The notes below the pieces were generated by a model that saw only the letters and a list, made by a program, of their open reading frames with translations, was not told where the DNA came from and did no database searches. 64,000 nt of DNA from positions 8,260,963 through 8,324,962 of the forward strand of contig OZ024894.1 of NCBI GenBank assembly GCA_964017195.1, read 5' to 3'. Source of the DNA: Siderastrea radians (lineage: Eukaryota; Cnidaria; Anthozoa; Scleractinia; Rhizangiidae). A program made the position numbers and the translations under genes. Positions 61,901-64,000 of the stretch are shown here, one piece after another; position 1 is the stretch's first letter; each line of letters begins with the position of its first letter.

Positions 61901-62458
61901 TAATTGTAAACTAAGGTAAGAATAGTTATAATAGAAATGGAGAATGTGTGGTACTTTCCCAGGGATACTTTTGGGTCACTCTTAGAATCGTAAGGCGGAT
62001 TCGTGTTTCCAGAATTATGAGGAAATGTAAACCCGATTGCATTGCTACAGGAAAAGAAAGGTTGCTACGTCTTAATTTTTCTGTATTCTTTTAATCAAAA
62101 TAGTTACCAGTGAAAGTAGAGCTCGTGAAGATTCGAACAACTTTAACGTTTTCTGGAAAGTTACTATCCAGGTCGCCCATCAAAGCTTTCTGTAGTTGCT
62201 CACTGTAATTGGCAATGAATGCAGAGGCTTTTCTCTGTTTCTCTTCATCCTCTTGTTCTTCCTCGTCGTCTTCATCATATTGTTCTTCCTTGTCTTCTTC
62301 ATCCTCTTGTTCTTCCTCGTCGTCTTCTCGTTCCTCATCTTCCTGGTCACTTTTTTCCTCTTGTTGTTCATCATCTTGTTCCTTCTCCTCGTCACTCTCT
62401 TCTTCCTGGTCGCTGTTTTCTTTTTCCTCGTCATCTTGTGCCGAATTTTCTTCCTCGT
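54732..62458 (-). CDS. NWD-type STAND NTPase (acidic linker, DUF4062-like, NACHT, WD/propeller), copy 2
   Basis: Six exons in consistent phase: 0 about 62458-62108, A 61538-61336, B 60583-60250, C 59727-59000, D 58624-58412, E 58040-54732 (stop). Exon 0 encodes about 80 residues that are mostly Glu, Asp and Gln, then KASAFIANYSEQLQKAL and VVRIFTSSTFT, which completes the DUF4062-like start with DTSVERN in exon A. The P-loop GESGCGKTS is at about 59177-59200 and LVLDSLDQLS at about 58529-58561. Exon E has 1,102 codons: a NACHT-associated helical part, a divergent beta-propeller with IKIWSIESGQVL-type WD repeats, and an acidic tail. Exon 0 has no in-frame ATG, so a further 5' exon is expected. 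Exons A-D have exactly the copy 1 lengths. A cytoplasmic oligomerising sensor role is inferred from the family. Confidence 0.88.
58927..58983. repeat. (TAA)n microsatellite
   Basis: About 17 uninterrupted TAA/ATA units in the C-D intron of NWD copy 2, 17 bp past the donor. Unspliced translation turns it into a false poly-Leu tail. Copy 1 has only a short ATAATAATAG remnant at the same place. Confidence 0.95.
59728..60249 (-). other. B-C intron of NWD copy 2
   Basis: A 65-codon open frame (60242-60045) overlaps the exon B donor and runs into the intron. It is protein-like (LSKYIQRLQITDALKVQLLK) but absent from copy 1, so an alternative exon or an inserted fragment is possible. No other feature was found. 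Confidence 0.35.
60584..61335 (-). other. A-B intron of NWD copy 2
   Basis: Aligns throughout with the copy 1 intron (42602-43318), with small indels. No gene or RNA was recognised. Confidence 0.5.
61581..61766 (-). mobile_element. 5'-truncated LINE, 3' end only
   Basis: The minus strand encodes a fragment like RRGRPRLTWRRSVEAKLKG and LGLTWSEASKII, the usual last residues of non-LTR endonuclease/reverse-transcriptase proteins, with stops. It ends in a TAAG-type tail (AAGTAAGTAAGTGAG). It lies in the intron between exons 0 and A of NWD copy 2 and is absent from copy 1. Confidence 0.7.
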
Positions 62459-62576
62459 GATCACAAGATAAAATAAATAAAATAAAATTCCATCTTCATA
62501 CGGGAAAGCCCGTTGAGCACGCTATCTGAAGATCGACTGTAAAAATTACTTTCAAATGCCGGAAGCAGAACGAATG

Positions 62577-62640
62577 AGAGTTCCCCCCCCCCCGTCCTTC
62601 CCTTCATTCCTACCCTTCCCCTCCCATTCCTCCTCCCTGT
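62577..62640. repeat. C-rich/CT low-complexity tract
   Basis: CCCCCCCCCC followed by CCTTCC/CCTCC units upstream of exon 0. Confidence 0.7.
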
Positions 62641-62792
62641 ACCTACGCATGGCAAAGCGAAAAAAAATCTTTAAAATGAAAACGATTAAGATCACTGACT
62701 TCAAAGAACAGATGTGTGCGGCTTTGCCTAATATCCAGTTCCCACCATGCAGTGTTCCTGCAGACAATCATAGGAGTTGTATTCAAAATCAA

Positions 62793-63024
62793 TCTCGTAG
62801 ACCCAGAGTCCTCAGGCTTTTTGGTCAGCGGGTGGTCGTCGGGAGAGACTCTGAAGTAATGGAAAAAATTGATTTTTTGAGTGGCTATTCACTAACTGTT
62901 CACTGCAACAAAACTAAGAACCGTTAGCCGCAGGATTCCTACGGTAACAATTTGATTACCCCAGAGTCTCTCCCTGCTACCACTCGCTGACGAAAAAGCC
63001 TGAGGACTCTGGGTACAAGATTGA
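62793..63024. mobile_element. MITE with CCCAGAGTCCTCAGGC ends
   Basis: CCCAGAGTCCTCAGGCTTTT, GGTCAGCGGGTGGT and GGGAGAGACTCTG at the left are mirrored at the right (CCAGAGTCTCTCCC, CCACTCGCTGACG, AAAAGCCTGAGGACTCTGGG). The centre is about 100 bp and there is no coding capacity. It lies 0.3 kb upstream of NWD copy 2 exon 0. Confidence 0.85.
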
Positions 63025-63099
63025 TACAATTAAGATACGTCTGGACCGGACACTGGAGTGACAAGGCATGGCCTAATAATGAATATAATAGCAAAATAC

Positions 63100-63385
63100 C
63101 TCACTCATCTGCCTCCCAGTGCACGCTGCAGTTCCCATCTTTATCTTACGCTGTCAGCTGTAGCTACGGAATGCAAAAGTCAGGATAAGAAGTAACTCTT
63201 AAATGATCGGCCAACCAATGACCATTTGTTAGTTATTTTGTTGTACGGTAGAAATGTTCACGCTGGAGGAAAATTTTTTTTGAAACCATACAAACAGTCG
63301 GGATTGATTTTCGAATGATTCAGATGCCGCATGAAGAATTGTACTGCCTGTCACCGCGACGTAAATGACCTCGTGTCTAAACGTG
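63100..63385. repeat. Upstream flank shared by the two NWD genes (copy 2 side)
   Basis: Matches 49170-49500 in order and orientation. It is a candidate promoter or 5' UTR region because both copies keep it at their 5' sides. Confidence 0.55.
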
Positions 63386-63960
63386 GATCACCACAGGCAC
63401 CCCAGACGCGTTGTAGGTATGTGGAGTTCATTTAAAAATAGAAAAGGGTGAAAATATATGTAATAGCACGAAATAAATCTTTACTTCACGAAATAAATCT
63501 TGTTTACTTCTGCGTATTGTGTCCTGTTTAATTAATTTCCGGTTAATCTTGCACTGCTTTCTTACGCAAAAGAAGAATTAGTGGAAGCTACCGGCCGATT
63601 GAAAAAAGCCACAACATGTCATTTAAACCAGCCAGGACGAACAGGGGAGCATTGAGCTGAAGGTAGACAGGCTTTATTTCAAGATATCTCGATTCTTTTA
63701 TCACCGGTTAGTCTGTAATAAATCTCTGCAAACCTTAGGCTTAACGGCTTATATAAGCAGCGACGCTAACAAGCGATTGCGTAAGAAAGCGGTGCAAGAT
63801 TAACCGGAAATTAATTAAACAGGACACAATAAGCAGAAGTAAACAAGATTTTTTTCGTGAAGTAAAGATTTATTTCGTGCTATTACATATATTTTCACCC
63901 CTTTCTATTTTTAAATGAACTCCACATACAACGCGTCTGGGCTGCCTGTGGGGGGTCACA
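63386..63960. mobile_element. Foldback element with arms of about 175 bp
   Basis: The left arm (63386-63565: CCACAGGCACCCCAGACGCG, then AAAAATAGAAA and GAAATAAATCTTTAC) is mirrored at 63775-63960. The left arm repeats CACGAAATAAATCTT once. No open frame of note lies in the centre. Confidence 0.88.
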
Positions 63961-64000
63961 CGTGTTATCTAGTCGTCTATTTTATTTGATTCTCTGTGGG

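Noticed and set aside
62180..62476. Lys/Arg-rich minus-strand frame and Ser- or Leu-rich plus-strand frames
   Set aside because: They are shadow frames of the acidic exon 0 of NWD copy 2, whose correct frame joins SSTFT to the next exon.

Overview
This is eukaryotic nuclear DNA, most likely from a cnidarian and probably an anthozoan such as a stony coral. Three things point there. Genes are split by GT-AG introns and AT-rich spacers. The mobile DNA is of kinds I associate with coral genomes: a tRNA-derived SINE, many foldback MITEs, a DDE-type transposase with an SDNAGCY motif, and a three-exon repeat-borne gene. The resident genes are STAND NTPases of NACHT and WD-repeat (NWD) type. No species can be named from the sequence alone.

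Layout. 0-2 kb: a frameshifted family-B DNA polymerase with a nuclease-like insert, of Polinton/Maverick or adintovirus type, cut by the window edge. 2.2-3.5 kb: minisatellite, then four 69-bp units carrying E-box and ETS-like motifs next to a CRE and a CCAAT box. 3.5-7.8 kb, minus: a three-exon transposon-like gene broken by one frameshift. 8-12 kb: little recognisable. 12.6-14.8 kb, minus: a decayed 5' part of an NWD gene. 14.9-21.8 kb: SINE, MITEs and unassigned DNA. 22.1-30.4 kb: an 8.3-kb TTAA-flanked DNA transposon with long inverted ends and a damaged three-exon transposase. 30.97-43.5 kb, minus: NWD gene copy 1, whose NACHT-splitting intron is swollen to 6.15 kb by TTAA-flanked elements. 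44-51 kb: foldback elements, including a 1.85-kb palindrome. 51.5 kb, plus: a candidate first exon of a type II membrane protein. 53-54.2 kb: dispersed repeats. 54.7-62.5 kb, minus: NWD gene copy 2, with an added acidic 5' exon. 62.8-64 kb: MITE and foldback element.

The biological core is the pair of tandem NWD genes plus their decayed relative. Each coding copy runs DUF4062-like N-terminus (SSTFTDTSVERN in copy 2), NACHT P-loop NTPase (GESGCGKTS, then LVLDSLDQLS), a long C-terminal beta-propeller region and an acidic tail. Copies 1 and 2 share identical lengths and phases for exons A-D, so the duplication is of genomic DNA and not a retrocopy. Such STAND proteins act as oligomerising sensors in signalling and innate immunity; that role is inferred here. 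Copy 2 looks complete apart from its first coding exon. Copy 1 lacks a recognisable exon 0. The third copy is a pseudogene.

The second theme is TTAA-targeting DNA transposons. At least five elements or derivatives with TTAA at their edges lie between 22 and 49 kb, within or flanking NWD copy 1, while copy 2 has none that I detect.
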